A model generated the notes under the pieces. It did not search any database, was not told the DNA's origin, and saw only the letters and a list, made by a program, of their open reading frames with translations. A DNA stretch of 64,000 bases from Leadbetterella sp964423865 (GTDB lineage Bacteria; Bacteroidota; Bacteroidia; Cytophagales; Spirosomataceae), in the NCBI GenBank assembly GCA_964423865.1, contig CAYRGN010000002.1, positions 1 to 64,000 of the forward strand. The letters are read 5' to 3'. Below are positions 16,511-25,400 of the stretch, one piece after another. The stretch's first letter is position 1. Every line of letters begins with the position of its first letter. Made by a program: the position numbers and the translations under genes.

Positions 16511-17521
16511 TCAGATATTGGACAGCTCTTTGAGGAGATCTATCCAGAGGGGAGAGTCGTTCAGTGACTCTACCAGGTCCCAGCGCTTTCCACCCTGTTC
16601 TATAAACATCTCCTTGTATTCTTCTCCCACCTCAATGGTGGTTTCGAGGCAGTCGGCCACAAAGGCCGGGCTAAACGCCAGCACTTTCTCCACGCCCTTT
16701 TGGCGAAGGGTACTCACCACGTCTTCCGTATAAGGTTGTATCCACTCGGCTTTTCCCAACCTCGACTGGAAACAGGTGGTGTAGGTGCCTTCTGCCAGGT
16801 TCAGCTTTTGGGCCAGGAGGCGCGTGGTTTCGTAACACTGGGCTTTGTAGCAATGGTAATTTTGATCGGTAAGGCCCGAAGTACAGCCTTCCTCCCGGCA
16901 GGTGCGGCCAAAGTGGGCTTTCACCGTCTGGCGCTCGGGCAGGCCGTGGTAGCTGAACACGTAGTGGTCGTAGTCTGACCGTTCCAGGTGTTTCCGGGCA
17001 TGGTTTGCGAAGCCTTCCAGCAGGAGGGGGTGATCATAAAAAGCGCCTGAAAAATGCATTTCAGGAATGGTTTGCCAGGATTTTACCGTTTCCATCACCT
17101 TCTGGTGTACAGACCCCGTGGTGGCCGATGCGTATTGGGGAAAGAAAGAAATGACCCGGATCTTTTCCAGGTTCATGCGTTCAAACTCTTTCAGTACATT
17201 CGGAATGGAAGGATTCTGGTAACGCATGGCCAGGCGTACCACGTACTCGTCTCCCAACACCTTCTGGAGCTCCGCTTCATTGCTCAGGCCGTATATTTTC
17301 AGGGGAGAACCCTCGGGGAGCCATACTTCCTGGTAGATTTTGGCCGACTTGGGCGCGCGGAAAGGCGCGATAATGAGATTGACCAGCCACCAGCGGTTGA
17401 GGAAAGGAATATCAATCACCCGCTCATCCATCAGGAATTCGCGGAGGTATTTTCTTACATCGGGTACGGAGGGAGAGTCGGGAGTTCCCAGGTTAACCAA
17501 AAGGATGCCTGTTTTTGACAT
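16511..17521 (-). CDS. hemH: Ferrochelatase
   Basis: Inserts Fe(II) into protoporphyrin IX, the last step of heme synthesis. 336 aa, normal for bacterial HemH. The N-terminus GILLVNLGTPDSP is typical. The catalytic His lies in SYHGLPERQ (~195) and the conserved acid cluster in ETTIEVGEEYKE (~295). The four-cysteine pattern around CREEGCTSG and CYKAQC suggests an insertion or cluster-like element, but I cannot assign an Fe-S site. hemB is also in this window (52977-53951) but 35 kb away. Confidence 0.95.
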   Translation of the reverse strand: MSKTGILLVNLGTPDSPSVPDVRKYLREFLMDERVIDIPFLNRWWLVNLIIAPFRAPKSAKIYQEVWLPEGSPLKIYGLSNEAELQKVLGDEYVVRLAMRYQNPSIPNVLKEFERMNLEKIRVISFFPQYASATTGSVHQKVMETVKSWQTIPEMHFSGAFYDHPLLLEGFANHARKHLERSDYDHYVFSYHGLPERQTVKAHFGRTCREEGCTSGLTDQNYHCYKAQCYETTRLLAQKLNLAEGTYTTCFQSRLGKAEWIQPYTEDVVSTLRQKGVEKVLAFSPAFVADCLETTIEVGEEYKEMFIEQGGKRWDLVESLNDSPLWIDLLKELSNI

Positions 17522-17575
17522 TTCGTTATAGGATAAAAAAATTGTACTATCGATAATAAAAAATATAAATAATCT

Positions 17576-17583
17576 TATATTTG
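17576..17583 (+). promoter_or_regulatory. Putative -7 element of small ORF
   Basis: TATATTTG fits TAnnTTTG, 24 bp before the ATG at 17607. No TTG lies at the correct spacing. Confidence 0.35.
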
Positions 17584-17606
17584 AAGTCTAATCAATCGCC
17601 CACATC

Positions 17607-17735
17607 ATGAAGACGGCACTTAAACTAGATTCCGTAAGTATCCGGGAGTGTCTCCGGAACTTAGGCATGACAGAGGCTACAGCGAATATTTTCGTGCTTC
17701 CGAAAATAAACAAAAAGCCGGTCAGTAAGCCCTGA
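17607..17735 (+). CDS. Candidate small protein, 42 aa
   Basis: ATG to TGA, 42 codons, starting MKTALKLDSVSIRECLRNLG and ending PKINKKPVSKP. It has a TAnnTTTG box at the right distance and fills the gap between hemH and purF. Its last 14 bp overlap the purF 3' end in antisense. The composition (mixed amphipathic helix, basic tail) is protein-like, but no family is recognised and chance cannot be excluded. Confidence 0.35.
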   Translation: MKTALKLDSVSIRECLRNLGMTEATANIFVLPKINKKPVSKP

Positions 17736-19605
17736 CGTACTTGCCTTCCATGAAGTTGAGGAAGGCTTTGTTTACTACCTTGTTTCCGCCGGGAGTGGGG
17801 TAGTTTCCTGTAAAATACCAGTCGCCCAGGTGTTGGGGACATGAGGCATTGAGGTTTTCTACGGTCTGGAATACCACGGAGACTTCGGCCTCAATACCGG
17901 AGGGCGCAATGATTTCTGCGATTTTGGTCGAGATTTCTTCGTCGGTAAAGAGGTCAAAAAGTTCTTTGACCAGGTTGGCTTTCCGGAGGTCGGGGAGTTG
18001 CAGGATCTTGTGGTACACTTCTTCCTTTTTCTCCTCCATTCCCCGGTCTCCCAGAAGCGCGAGCATAGCCCGGAAGGCCACAAATTCTTTCACCTTTGAC
18101 ATATCGATTCCGTAGCAGTCGGGGTAGCGGATCTGGGGAGCGGAAGATACGATCACAATCTTGCGGGGCCCCAGTTTGTCGAGCAGCTTCAGGATACTCT
18201 TCTCCAGGGTAGTTCCGCGCACGATGGAGTCGTCGATGATCACCAGGGTATCGGTTTTTTTCCGGATCACGCCGTGGGTCATCTCGTACACGTGCGAAAC
18301 CATTTCGGAGCGGTCTTCGTCGTTGGTAATAAAGGTGCGCAGTTTTACGTCTTTGGAAACCAGTTTCTCAAAGCGGGGTTTGAATTCCAGTACTTTCTCC
18401 AGTTCTTCTTCGTTCAGGTCGCCGGAAAGTATTCTTTCTTTCCGCCACGAGGAGAGGTGCTGTTCGATACCTTCCACCATACCGTAAAAGGCGGGTTCCG
18501 CCGTATTGGGAATATAGGAGAACACGGTATTCTCCAGGTCGTAATTGATTTCTTTCAGGATCTGGGGAATAAGACGTCGGCCCAGTTCTTTTCTTTCCTG
18601 GTAGATATTCGGGTCTGATCCGCGGGAGAAATAGATACGTTCAAAACTGCACGATTTCTTTTCGAGGCGGGGCAGGATATTGTGTTCGGCAAATTCTCCG
18701 CTTTTGTTAATAATGAGGGCGTTGCCCGGTGTGATCTCCAGGATATCGTTGTATTTCGCGCCAAAGGCGGCTTTGATGGCCACTCTTTCCGAGGCCACTA
18801 CCACTACTTCCTCGTCGTACCAGTAGTAGGCGGGTCGTATGCCGGCGGGGTCGCGTACCACAAACGCCGAACCGAAGCCGGTGATGCCGGCCATGGCATA
18901 GCCCCCGTCGAAGTCGCGGCAGGCCCGGTGCAGTACGCGCTGCATATCCATATTGTCTTCGATGATGTCGCTGAGTTCGGGGTTCTCGTATTTTCCCTTA
19001 AAATCATCAAAGATTCTTTGGTTCTCTTCGTCCAGGAAATGCCCGATCTTCTCCAGCACCGTGATGGTGTCGCCTTTGTCTTTCGGGTGCTGCCCGAGTT
19101 CCACCAGCTTTTTGAAGAGGTCGTCGGCATTGGTCATGTTGAAATTGCCGGCCACGGCCAGGTTGCGGCTTCGCCAGTTGCTTTGGCGCAGCATAGGGTG
19201 GCAGTTCTCAATTTCATTGCGGCCGTGGGTGCCGTAACGCAGGTGTCCCAGCCATACTTCGCCCGTGAAAGCCACGTTTTGCTGCAACCACTGGGCGTCT
19301 TTCAGAAGGGCGGGATCCTTCTTCTGCGCCTCGATGAACTTGTCGTTGATTTTTTTGAAGATATCTACCACAGGGCGGTTTTCCACGGAGCGGTAACGGC
19401 TGATGTAACGGCTTCCCGGCGGAACTTCTATTTTTACATTGGCTACGCCCGCACCGTCTTGCCCCCTGTTCGACTGCTTTTCCATGAGTACATACAAACG
19501 GTTAATGGCGTAGAGCGGCGTTCCGTATTTTTCGATGTAGTACTCCAGAGGCTTGCGGAGGCGGACCATGGCTATTCCGCATTCGTGCTTGATAGAATCA
19601 CTCAT
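17722..19605 (-). CDS. purF: Amidophosphoribosyltransferase (long Bacteroidota form)
   Basis: First step of purine synthesis: PRPP plus glutamine to phosphoribosylamine. 627 aa against ~500 for E. coli PurF. The N-terminal glutamine amidotransferase domain begins with an eight-residue propeptide before Cys9 in HECGIAMVR, the expected nucleophile. Also present are SNRGQDGAG (~46) and the glutaminase region LGHLRYGTHGRNEIENCHP. The C-terminal phosphoribosyltransferase domain has the PRPP loop LVIIDDSIVRGTTL (~440). Extra length lies in the linker and at the C-terminus. The gene is alone, with no other pur gene nearby. The glutaminase-like family includes close relatives, but the PRPP loop supports purF. 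Confidence 0.9.
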   Translation of the reverse strand: MSDSIKHECGIAMVRLRKPLEYYIEKYGTPLYAINRLYVLMEKQSNRGQDGAGVANVKIEVPPGSRYISRYRSVENRPVVDIFKKINDKFIEAQKKDPALLKDAQWLQQNVAFTGEVWLGHLRYGTHGRNEIENCHPMLRQSNWRSRNLAVAGNFNMTNADDLFKKLVELGQHPKDKGDTITVLEKIGHFLDEENQRIFDDFKGKYENPELSDIIEDNMDMQRVLHRACRDFDGGYAMAGITGFGSAFVVRDPAGIRPAYYWYDEEVVVVASERVAIKAAFGAKYNDILEITPGNALIINKSGEFAEHNILPRLEKKSCSFERIYFSRGSDPNIYQERKELGRRLIPQILKEINYDLENTVFSYIPNTAEPAFYGMVEGIEQHLSSWRKERILSGDLNEEELEKVLEFKPRFEKLVSKDVKLRTFITNDEDRSEMVSHVYEMTHGVIRKKTDTLVIIDDSIVRGTTLEKSILKLLDKLGPRKIVIVSSAPQIRYPDCYGIDMSKVKEFVAFRAMLALLGDRGMEEKKEEVYHKILQLPDLRKANLVKELFDLFTDEEISTKIAEIIAPSGIEAEVSVVFQTVENLNASCPQHLGDWYFTGNYPTPGGNKVVNKAFLNFMEGKYVRAY

Positions 19606-19680
19606 TGTTTTTTGTAATTGGTGACAAAGTTCCGAATTATTGTTTCCCTTAACAAATTAAATTTTTCCGAATGAATTATT

Positions 19681-19688
19681 TACTTTTG
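19681..19688 (+). promoter_or_regulatory. Putative -7 element of the helicase gene
   Basis: TACTTTTG fits TAnnTTTG. The predicted transcript would start ~45 bp before the helicase coding region. Confidence 0.4.
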
Positions 19689-19739
19689 GGTGCGGTTTCT
19701 CATATAACAATGAACGAACCGTAAATATTACCGGATTAG

Positions 19740-21047
19740 GTGAGTATTTACATAAAACCTGTAAGAAATTTGAAATTTCACGAATTTACTTTACACCCTG
19801 AAGTGATGGATGGCATTGATGCCATGAACTATAAGGACACCACGCCCATTCAGGAAATGGCCATTCCGCTGGTGCTGGAAGGGAAAGACCTTCTGGCCTG
19901 TGCCCAAACCGGTACGGGAAAAACAGCGGCCTTCCTGATTCCGGTACTGAGCAAAATAAAAGACGAAGGAGGCGACAGCCTCTCCACGTTGATTCTGGTA
20001 CCCACCCGCGAGCTGGCCAAGCAGATTGATGAGCAGATTGAAGGGCTCGGCTATTTTGTAGGCGTCACCAGCCTGGCCATTTACGGAGGCGGAAAAGGGG
20101 AGAACTGGGACCAGCAGCGCACGGCCCTGACAGAAGGCGCCGATATTATCATCGCCACACCGGGGCGCCTGATGGCCCACATGAAATCCGGGAAGATCGG
20201 GTTTTCAGCCATACGGCGCCTGATCCTGGATGAAGCGGACAAGATGCTCGATATGGGTTTTTCAGACGACATCATGTACATCATTCAGCACCTGCCCGCG
20301 GCCCGGCAGAATCTCATGTTTTCGGCCACCATGCCGCCCAAGATCCGGTCTTTCGCTAAAAAGATTCTCCATGATCCTGCCGAAATCAGCCTGGCCGTGT
20401 CGAAACCCGCGGAGAAAATAGACCAGCAGTTTTACATGGCTTCGGATGAACAGAAGTTGCCTATGTTGCTGGACCTGATCCGGCCGTTTGCGGGACAAAA
20501 GATCATTATTTTTACCTCTCAGCGGGTGATGATCCAGAAGATTCTGCGCGATCTTTCCCGCCATAAACTGAAGGCCAAAGGCATTTCTTCGGACATTGAA
20601 CAGGAAGACCGGGAAGTGGCCCTGCGCGATTTTAAAGCCGGGAGATACAATATACTGGTGGCCACCGACGTGCTATCCAGGGGAATTGATATTTCGAATC
20701 TGAACCTGGTGGTGAATTACGATATCCCCCGTGATGCGGAAGATTATATTCACCGGATCGGGCGTACGGCCCGGGCCGATACCGAAGGCGTTTCCATTAC
20801 CTTCGTTTCGGAAAAAGACCGGCGCGCAGTAAAAGCCATTGAGGGCTTACTGGAGAAGGAGGTAGACGTCAGGAGAATTACCGAACAGCTCGGCCTGGGG
20901 CCTACTCCGGAATTCCGGGCGCCCGGCAAAGGTTTTGGAAATAAAGGAAAAAAGACGGGGCCGAGACCTCCCCAGGCCAAAGGTCAGCGGAACGCTTCGA
21001 AGCAGCACGCGAGAAGTAATCCTAAGAATAACGCGAGGAACAGGTAG
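19740..21047 (+). CDS. DEAD-box RNA helicase (RhlE-like)
   Basis: ATP-dependent RNA unwinding, probably in ribosome assembly or RNA decay. 435 aa. The Q-motif region (FHEFTLHPEVMDGI...PIQEMAIP) is followed by AQTGTGKT (motif I), PTRELAKQ (Ia), LDEADKML (II), SATMPP (III), TDVLSRGID (V) and HRIGRTAR (VI). A Lys/Arg/Asn-rich tail (~400-435) is typical of RhlE-type proteins and may bind RNA. The start is uncertain: GTG at 19740 adds MSIYIKPVRN, whereas a TTG at 19770 would begin MKFHEF, closer to the family's usual N-terminus. It lies 22 bp upstream of the guanylyltransferase gene, same strand. Confidence 0.9.
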   Translation: MSIYIKPVRNLKFHEFTLHPEVMDGIDAMNYKDTTPIQEMAIPLVLEGKDLLACAQTGTGKTAAFLIPVLSKIKDEGGDSLSTLILVPTRELAKQIDEQIEGLGYFVGVTSLAIYGGGKGENWDQQRTALTEGADIIIATPGRLMAHMKSGKIGFSAIRRLILDEADKMLDMGFSDDIMYIIQHLPAARQNLMFSATMPPKIRSFAKKILHDPAEISLAVSKPAEKIDQQFYMASDEQKLPMLLDLIRPFAGQKIIIFTSQRVMIQKILRDLSRHKLKAKGISSDIEQEDREVALRDFKAGRYNILVATDVLSRGIDISNLNLVVNYDIPRDAEDYIHRIGRTARADTEGVSITFVSEKDRRAVKAIEGLLEKEVDVRRITEQLGLGPTPEFRAPGKGFGNKGKKTGPRPPQAKGQRNASKQHARSNPKNNARNR

Positions 21048-21069
21048 TTCCTAACTTTATATTTAATTT

Positions 21070-22143
21070 ATGATTTCATCAAACTATCTCATTATTATGG
21101 CGGGGGGAACCGGTACCCGCTTCTGGCCCTTCAGCCGCCAGAGTTTCCCCAAACAGTTTCACGACATTTTAGGTACCGGCAGTACGCTGATTCAGCAAAC
21201 GGCCGAACGTTTCGAGGGCATTTGTCCGAAAGAAAATATCTATGTGGTGACCTCCCGCGAATATTATGAGATCACGAAGGCGCAGCTTCCTTTCCTGTCT
21301 GACGACCAGATTCTGCTGGAACCCGGGCGGAGAAACACGGCCCCTTGTATTGCTTACGCGTGTTTCAAGATCGCCAAGCTGAATCCCCGGGCCAATGTGG
21401 TGGTGGCGCCCGCGGACCATATTATCCTGAAACCCGAAGAATTCCGGAAAAAGATAAACGTAGCCCTGTCGTATTCGGCCGAACAAGACGTGCTGGTGAC
21501 CCTGGGCATTACGCCTACCCGCCCCGATACGGGTTACGGGTACATCCAGTTTGACGATACGGAAGAACAGGAGGTGAAAAAGGTAAAGACCTTCACGGAA
21601 AAGCCCAACCTGGAGATTGCAAAGATGTTTATTTCCAGTGGCGACTACGTGTGGAACGGCGGTATTTTTATCTGGAGCATCCCGTCTATTCTGAAAGCCC
21701 TGGACACCTACCTGCCCGAGATAGCCGACGCCTTTCGCGAAGCCCAGCCTGCTTTCTTTACGGAAGGGGAGAAGGAAGCCCTTGAGGTGGCTTATCCGAG
21801 GTGCCGGGCCATTTCTATCGACAACGGCGTCATGGAAAAGGCTGAAAATGTGTACGTGGTCTTGTGCGATATCGGGTGGTCTGACCTGGGTACCTGGAAG
21901 TCGCTCTACGAAAACTCCGAAAAAGACGAGGTCAATAACGTGGTCAACTGCCGCACCATGCTCTATAATGTGGAAGACAGTATTCTTAAAATGCCGGCCG
22001 ACAAGCTGGTGGTGATCAAAGACCTGAAAGGGTACATTATTGCCGAACACGACAATGTGCTGATGATCTGTCCGAAAGATGACGAGCAGTTGGTAAAGGA
22101 ATTTGTGGAGAAGGCCGAAGATTTTGGCAAGTATTACATATAA
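21070..22143 (+). CDS. manC: Mannose-1-phosphate guanylyltransferase
   Basis: Makes GDP-mannose from mannose-1-phosphate and GTP for surface polysaccharides or GDP-fucose. 357 aa, the single-domain GMP type without a fused isomerase. The nucleotidyltransferase signature AGGTGTRFWPFSR...FPKQF is at the N-terminus. FTEKPNLE (~178), WNGGIFIW (~195) and ISIDNGVMEKAENVYV (~253) follow. A degenerate left-handed helix at the end resembles PMI-fused enzymes (KMPADKLVVIKDLKGYIIAEHDNVLMICPK). A terminator follows at 22221-22250. Single-domain enzymes of this kind are often called manC in Bacteroidota. Confidence 0.9.
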   Translation: MISSNYLIIMAGGTGTRFWPFSRQSFPKQFHDILGTGSTLIQQTAERFEGICPKENIYVVTSREYYEITKAQLPFLSDDQILLEPGRRNTAPCIAYACFKIAKLNPRANVVVAPADHIILKPEEFRKKINVALSYSAEQDVLVTLGITPTRPDTGYGYIQFDDTEEQEVKKVKTFTEKPNLEIAKMFISSGDYVWNGGIFIWSIPSILKALDTYLPEIADAFREAQPAFFTEGEKEALEVAYPRCRAISIDNGVMEKAENVYVVLCDIGWSDLGTWKSLYENSEKDEVNNVVNCRTMLYNVEDSILKMPADKLVVIKDLKGYIIAEHDNVLMICPKDDEQLVKEFVEKAEDFGKYYI

Positions 22144-22220
22144 AGTTAAATAATCTTTAGAAAATACGACGTAACCCTTATAAAGTATCACTTTTTGGGG
22201 TAGAATGTCTTTTTTTATTC

Positions 22221-22250
22221 AAAACCTCATGCTTCACATGGGGTTTTTTT
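22221..22250 (+). terminator. Rho-independent terminator after manC
   Basis: AAAACCTCATG pairs with CATGGGGTTTT, then T continues. It abuts and shares its last T with the -7 box of ppc (22250-22257). Confidence 0.75.
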
Positions 22251-22257
22251 ATATTTG
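22250..22257 (+). promoter_or_regulatory. Putative -7 element of ppc
   Basis: TATATTTG fits TAnnTTTG, 25 bp before the ppc ATG, directly after the manC terminator. Confidence 0.5.
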
Positions 22258-22282
22258 CTGTTCACTCTAATCTGAATTAACC

Positions 22283-24835
22283 ATGCCTGATCAAAATCCG
22301 GAGTCTGTCTTTACCCGGGAGGTGCATAACAAGTATCTTGTTTTCAATACGTTGTTTTCGAGGCTTCCCTATGACAAGATGGCCAAGATAGGCTCTCTGA
22401 TGCCCTTTCTGTACGACAATGCCAAACAGGGCTTTGAGGAAGGAAAATACCCCGTAGAAATCATTGATGAATTTTTTAAGAAATTTACAGTATTTACTAC
22501 GGAAAAGGAGAAAATAGACCTGCTCTTCCGGCTGATTACCTACGTAGAGCGGCAGGTAGTGCTTTTCGACAGCGTGGAAGACGCGGCGTTTGAGAAACTG
22601 ACTTCCCCCGATACCCCGGGTACCCTGAAGGCTATTCTGGCCCTGGCCCGCCAGAACAACAAGCTGGATGAGGTGAGGGAAAAGCTCCGGAACTTTAAGA
22701 CCCGGGTGGTTTTTACCGCGCACCCTACCCAGTTTTACCCGAACTCGGTACTGAGAATCATCCAGGACCTGGAACAGTACATCCAGGTGAACGATATCAA
22801 CACCATTGATCAGCTGCTTCAGCAGTTGGGCAAGACGCCGTTTTTTAACGACGAGCAACCCACCCCCGTGCAGGAGGCCCAGAGTATTATTTTCTACCTG
22901 AGGCACGTGTACTATGAGGTGCTGAGCCGGATCCAGGAAACCGTAACCCGGGAGATTTTTGACGGAGAAGATATTGCGCCGGTGATTGAGCTGGGCTTCT
23001 GGCCCGGGGGCGACCGCGACGGGAACCCGTTTGTGACTGCCGACATCACCCGGAAAGTGGCCCAGGAGCTGAGGTCGAATATCCTGAAATGTTATTACAA
23101 TCATTTCAAGAGCATCCGGAGGCGTTTTACTTTCAAAGGCGTAATTCCCCTGCTCGATAAAATCAATAATAAGTTGTACACCAACATGTTCGGCCTGAAC
23201 AATGACCTCTCGTATAACGCCCTGCTCAGCCGGCTGGAAGAAGTGCGGGAAGTGATGGTGACGCAACACGGCAGCATGTTTATTGACGAGCTGGACAGCT
23301 TTATTCTGAGGGTAAAACTGTTCGGACTGCATTTTGCTACCCTGGATGTGCGCCAGGACAGCAGCATTCATGAAAAAGTAATGCAGGCCGTGAACGAGAA
23401 ATTCAAGGTGTCAGAAGTGCCTTACGGGGAATGGACCCACGAACAGAAAATAGAATTCCTGACGTCGAGCCGCATTGAGGTGTGGGAAGACGATTTCACG
23501 GATCCCCTGGTGAAAGATACGTTCAAGACCATCCGGGCCATGAAGGAAATCCAGGCGCATAACGGGGAGAAGGCCTGTAACCGGTACATCATTTCGAATT
23601 CTACCTCGGCCTGTTCGGTGCTGGAAGTGCTGGCCATGTTCCGCTTTTGCGGGTACCGCGATGCCGACATTTCGGTCGATATTATCCCGCTTTTTGAGAC
23701 CATTGAAGGGCTGGATACGGCGAAAGATTCCATGGAAGAGCTGTACAATAACCTGGCTTACCGCCGCCACCTGAACATTCGCCGGAATATACAGACCATT
23801 ATGCTGGGCTTTTCCGACGGCACCAAAGACGGGGGCTATATCAAGGCCAACTGGGAGATTTTCCGCGCGAAGGAGCGTTTAACAGAAGTGTCAGAGGAAA
23901 ACGAAGTGAGTGTGATTTTCTTTGATGGCAGGGGCGGTCCGCCGGCCAGGGGCGGTGGAAAAACCCATCAGTTCTATGCTTCCCAGGGGCCTACTATTGC
24001 CAATAACCAGATCCAGGTGACCATACAGGGGCAGACCATTACCTCCATGTACGGCTCCCGGCCCCAGGCCCGTTTTAACTTTGAACAACTGCTCTCGGCC
24101 GGTGTGCTGAACGACGTGTTCGGCGATCAGAAAGCCATCATTACCCCCGAAGAGCGCACCCTGATTGAAGAGTTGGCGGAAATAGGCGGAGAAAAGTACC
24201 TGGAACTGAAAGAGCACCCTCTTTTTGTACCTTATCTGGAAAATAAAAGTCCTCTGAAATACTACGGACAAACCAAGATCGGCAGCCGGCCTACCAAGCG
24301 GAGCTCGGGCGGGAAGCTCAAACTCACTGATCTGAGGGCGATTCCGTTTGTGGGCGCCTGGAGCCAGCTCAAGCAGAATATCCCCGGTTTTTACGGATTG
24401 GGCACGGCCCTGGAGTATATGATTGAACAGGGGCGGCTAGACGAAGTGAAGCGCCTGTACGAGGAGTCTTTGTATTTCAAGACCCTGATTCAAAACAGCA
24501 TGATGTCGCTTTCCAAAACGTATTTCCCCCTTACTTCCTATATGAGGGAGGATCCGGAATACGGAGATCTATGGAACATGATGCACGACGAGTATCAGAA
24601 GAGCGTGAAGTATATGCTGGAAATTTCAAACCAGGAAACCCTGATGGAAACCGAGGTGGTGAACTCTTTGTCGGTCAATTACCGGGAACAGATTGTGCTT
24701 CCCCTGCTGGCTATTCAGCAATACGCCCTACAGAAGATTGAGGAAACCGATGACGAAGAGCTGAAGCGGGTGTATCAGAAGATGGTCACGCGCTCTTTGT
24801 TCGGAAATATTAATGCCAGCCGGAATTCGGCGTAG
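22283..24835 (+). CDS. ppc: Phosphoenolpyruvate carboxylase
   Basis: Carboxylates phosphoenolpyruvate to oxaloacetate to refill the TCA cycle; cytoplasmic. 850 aa, slightly shorter than the ~880 of E. coli. The catalytic His motif is VFTAHPTQ (~148), the PEP/bicarbonate site GFWPGGDRDGNPF (~237) and the glycine-rich loop DGRGGPPARGGG (~551). The canonical loop is FHGRGG; here the His is replaced by Asp (FFDGRGG), which I recall in several Bacteroidota enzymes. The C-terminus ends NINASRNSA in place of the usual GMRNTG. No allosteric inference is made. It stands alone between a terminator-promoter pair and a hairpin repeat. Confidence 0.94.
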   Translation: MPDQNPESVFTREVHNKYLVFNTLFSRLPYDKMAKIGSLMPFLYDNAKQGFEEGKYPVEIIDEFFKKFTVFTTEKEKIDLLFRLITYVERQVVLFDSVEDAAFEKLTSPDTPGTLKAILALARQNNKLDEVREKLRNFKTRVVFTAHPTQFYPNSVLRIIQDLEQYIQVNDINTIDQLLQQLGKTPFFNDEQPTPVQEAQSIIFYLRHVYYEVLSRIQETVTREIFDGEDIAPVIELGFWPGGDRDGNPFVTADITRKVAQELRSNILKCYYNHFKSIRRRFTFKGVIPLLDKINNKLYTNMFGLNNDLSYNALLSRLEEVREVMVTQHGSMFIDELDSFILRVKLFGLHFATLDVRQDSSIHEKVMQAVNEKFKVSEVPYGEWTHEQKIEFLTSSRIEVWEDDFTDPLVKDTFKTIRAMKEIQAHNGEKACNRYIISNSTSACSVLEVLAMFRFCGYRDADISVDIIPLFETIEGLDTAKDSMEELYNNLAYRRHLNIRRNIQTIMLGFSDGTKDGGYIKANWEIFRAKERLTEVSEENEVSVIFFDGRGGPPARGGGKTHQFYASQGPTIANNQIQVTIQGQTITSMYGSRPQARFNFEQLLSAGVLNDVFGDQKAIITPEERTLIEELAEIGGEKYLELKEHPLFVPYLENKSPLKYYGQTKIGSRPTKRSSGGKLKLTDLRAIPFVGAWSQLKQNIPGFYGLGTALEYMIEQGRLDEVKRLYEESLYFKTLIQNSMMSLSKTYFPLTSYMREDPEYGDLWNMMHDEYQKSVKYMLEISNQETLMETEVVNSLSVNYREQIVLPLLAIQQYALQKIEETDDEELKRVYQKMVTRSLFGNINASRNSA

Positions 24836-24878
24836 AAGTTTTGGGTTGTGAGCTCATAGCTCAAAAAAGTTATTCCAT

Positions 24879-24946
24879 CTGTGTTTGTCCGTGCTATCTG
24901 TGAGGTAAGTGGTCATTTTACTCACAGATAACACGGATCCACACAG
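24879..24946. repeat. Long imperfect palindrome after ppc
   Basis: CTGTGTTTGTCCGTGC-TATCTGTGAG pairs with CTCACAGATA-ACACGGATCCACACAG, 26-bp arms with four mismatches, 16-nt loop. It lies between ppc and the convergent lipoprotein gene and could end both transcripts. It resembles a dispersed Bacteroidota repeat. Confidence 0.6.
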
Positions 24947-24951
24947 TTTAT

Positions 24952-25386
24952 TTACCGCACAGGGAATGCCGCACGGTCTACCAGTTTGGGAAATTCAGCC
25001 TGGGTGGTCAGCTCCAACCGGAAAGTCAATGAAGTTCCTGCCGCCTGGTTGATGGCGTAGCTTACGGTGCGGGTATGTTCCACCCCCGTATTCTGGCTGG
25101 ATTCATCAAAGGTCTGAACGGTGGTAAAAGCGCCCGAACCTTCCCGCACTTTCAGTACGAGTGATTTTGCCGGATCACTCTTGACATTCACGTACCTCAG
25201 GGTAACCTCCACGGAACTGCCGGGTGTCGGTGAAGTAGCAGACACCGGAGAAGCCGTGATAAACGCATTGGTAGAAGTGTTTGTTCCGATCTTCTGGTAA
25301 GAGGGACCCACAGCGTTTTCCTCGCAGGAAAGCAAGGCCGTGGCGAAAACAAACAACAGGGAATATAATTTTGTGCAAAATTTCAT
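24952..25386 (-). CDS. Small lipoprotein of the Sus-type operon
   Basis: 144 aa from the ATG at 25386; a longer frame to 25416 overlaps susD and hides the signal. The lipobox is ALLSCEE. The rest looks like one Ig-like beta-sandwich (SVEVTLRYVNVKSD, SLVLKVREGSGAF, TSLTFRLEL). It follows SusC and SusD closely in the same direction, the place often taken by a surface glycan-binding SusE-like lipoprotein, but it is much shorter than SusE. A role as an accessory binding protein is inference. Confidence 0.6.
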   Translation of the reverse strand: MKFCTKLYSLLFVFATALLSCEENAVGPSYQKIGTNTSTNAFITASPVSATSPTPGSSVEVTLRYVNVKSDPAKSLVLKVREGSGAFTTVQTFDESSQNTGVEHTRTVSYAINQAAGTSLTFRLELTTQAEFPKLVDRAAFPVR

Positions 25387-25400
25387 AATCGTCTTGGTTA

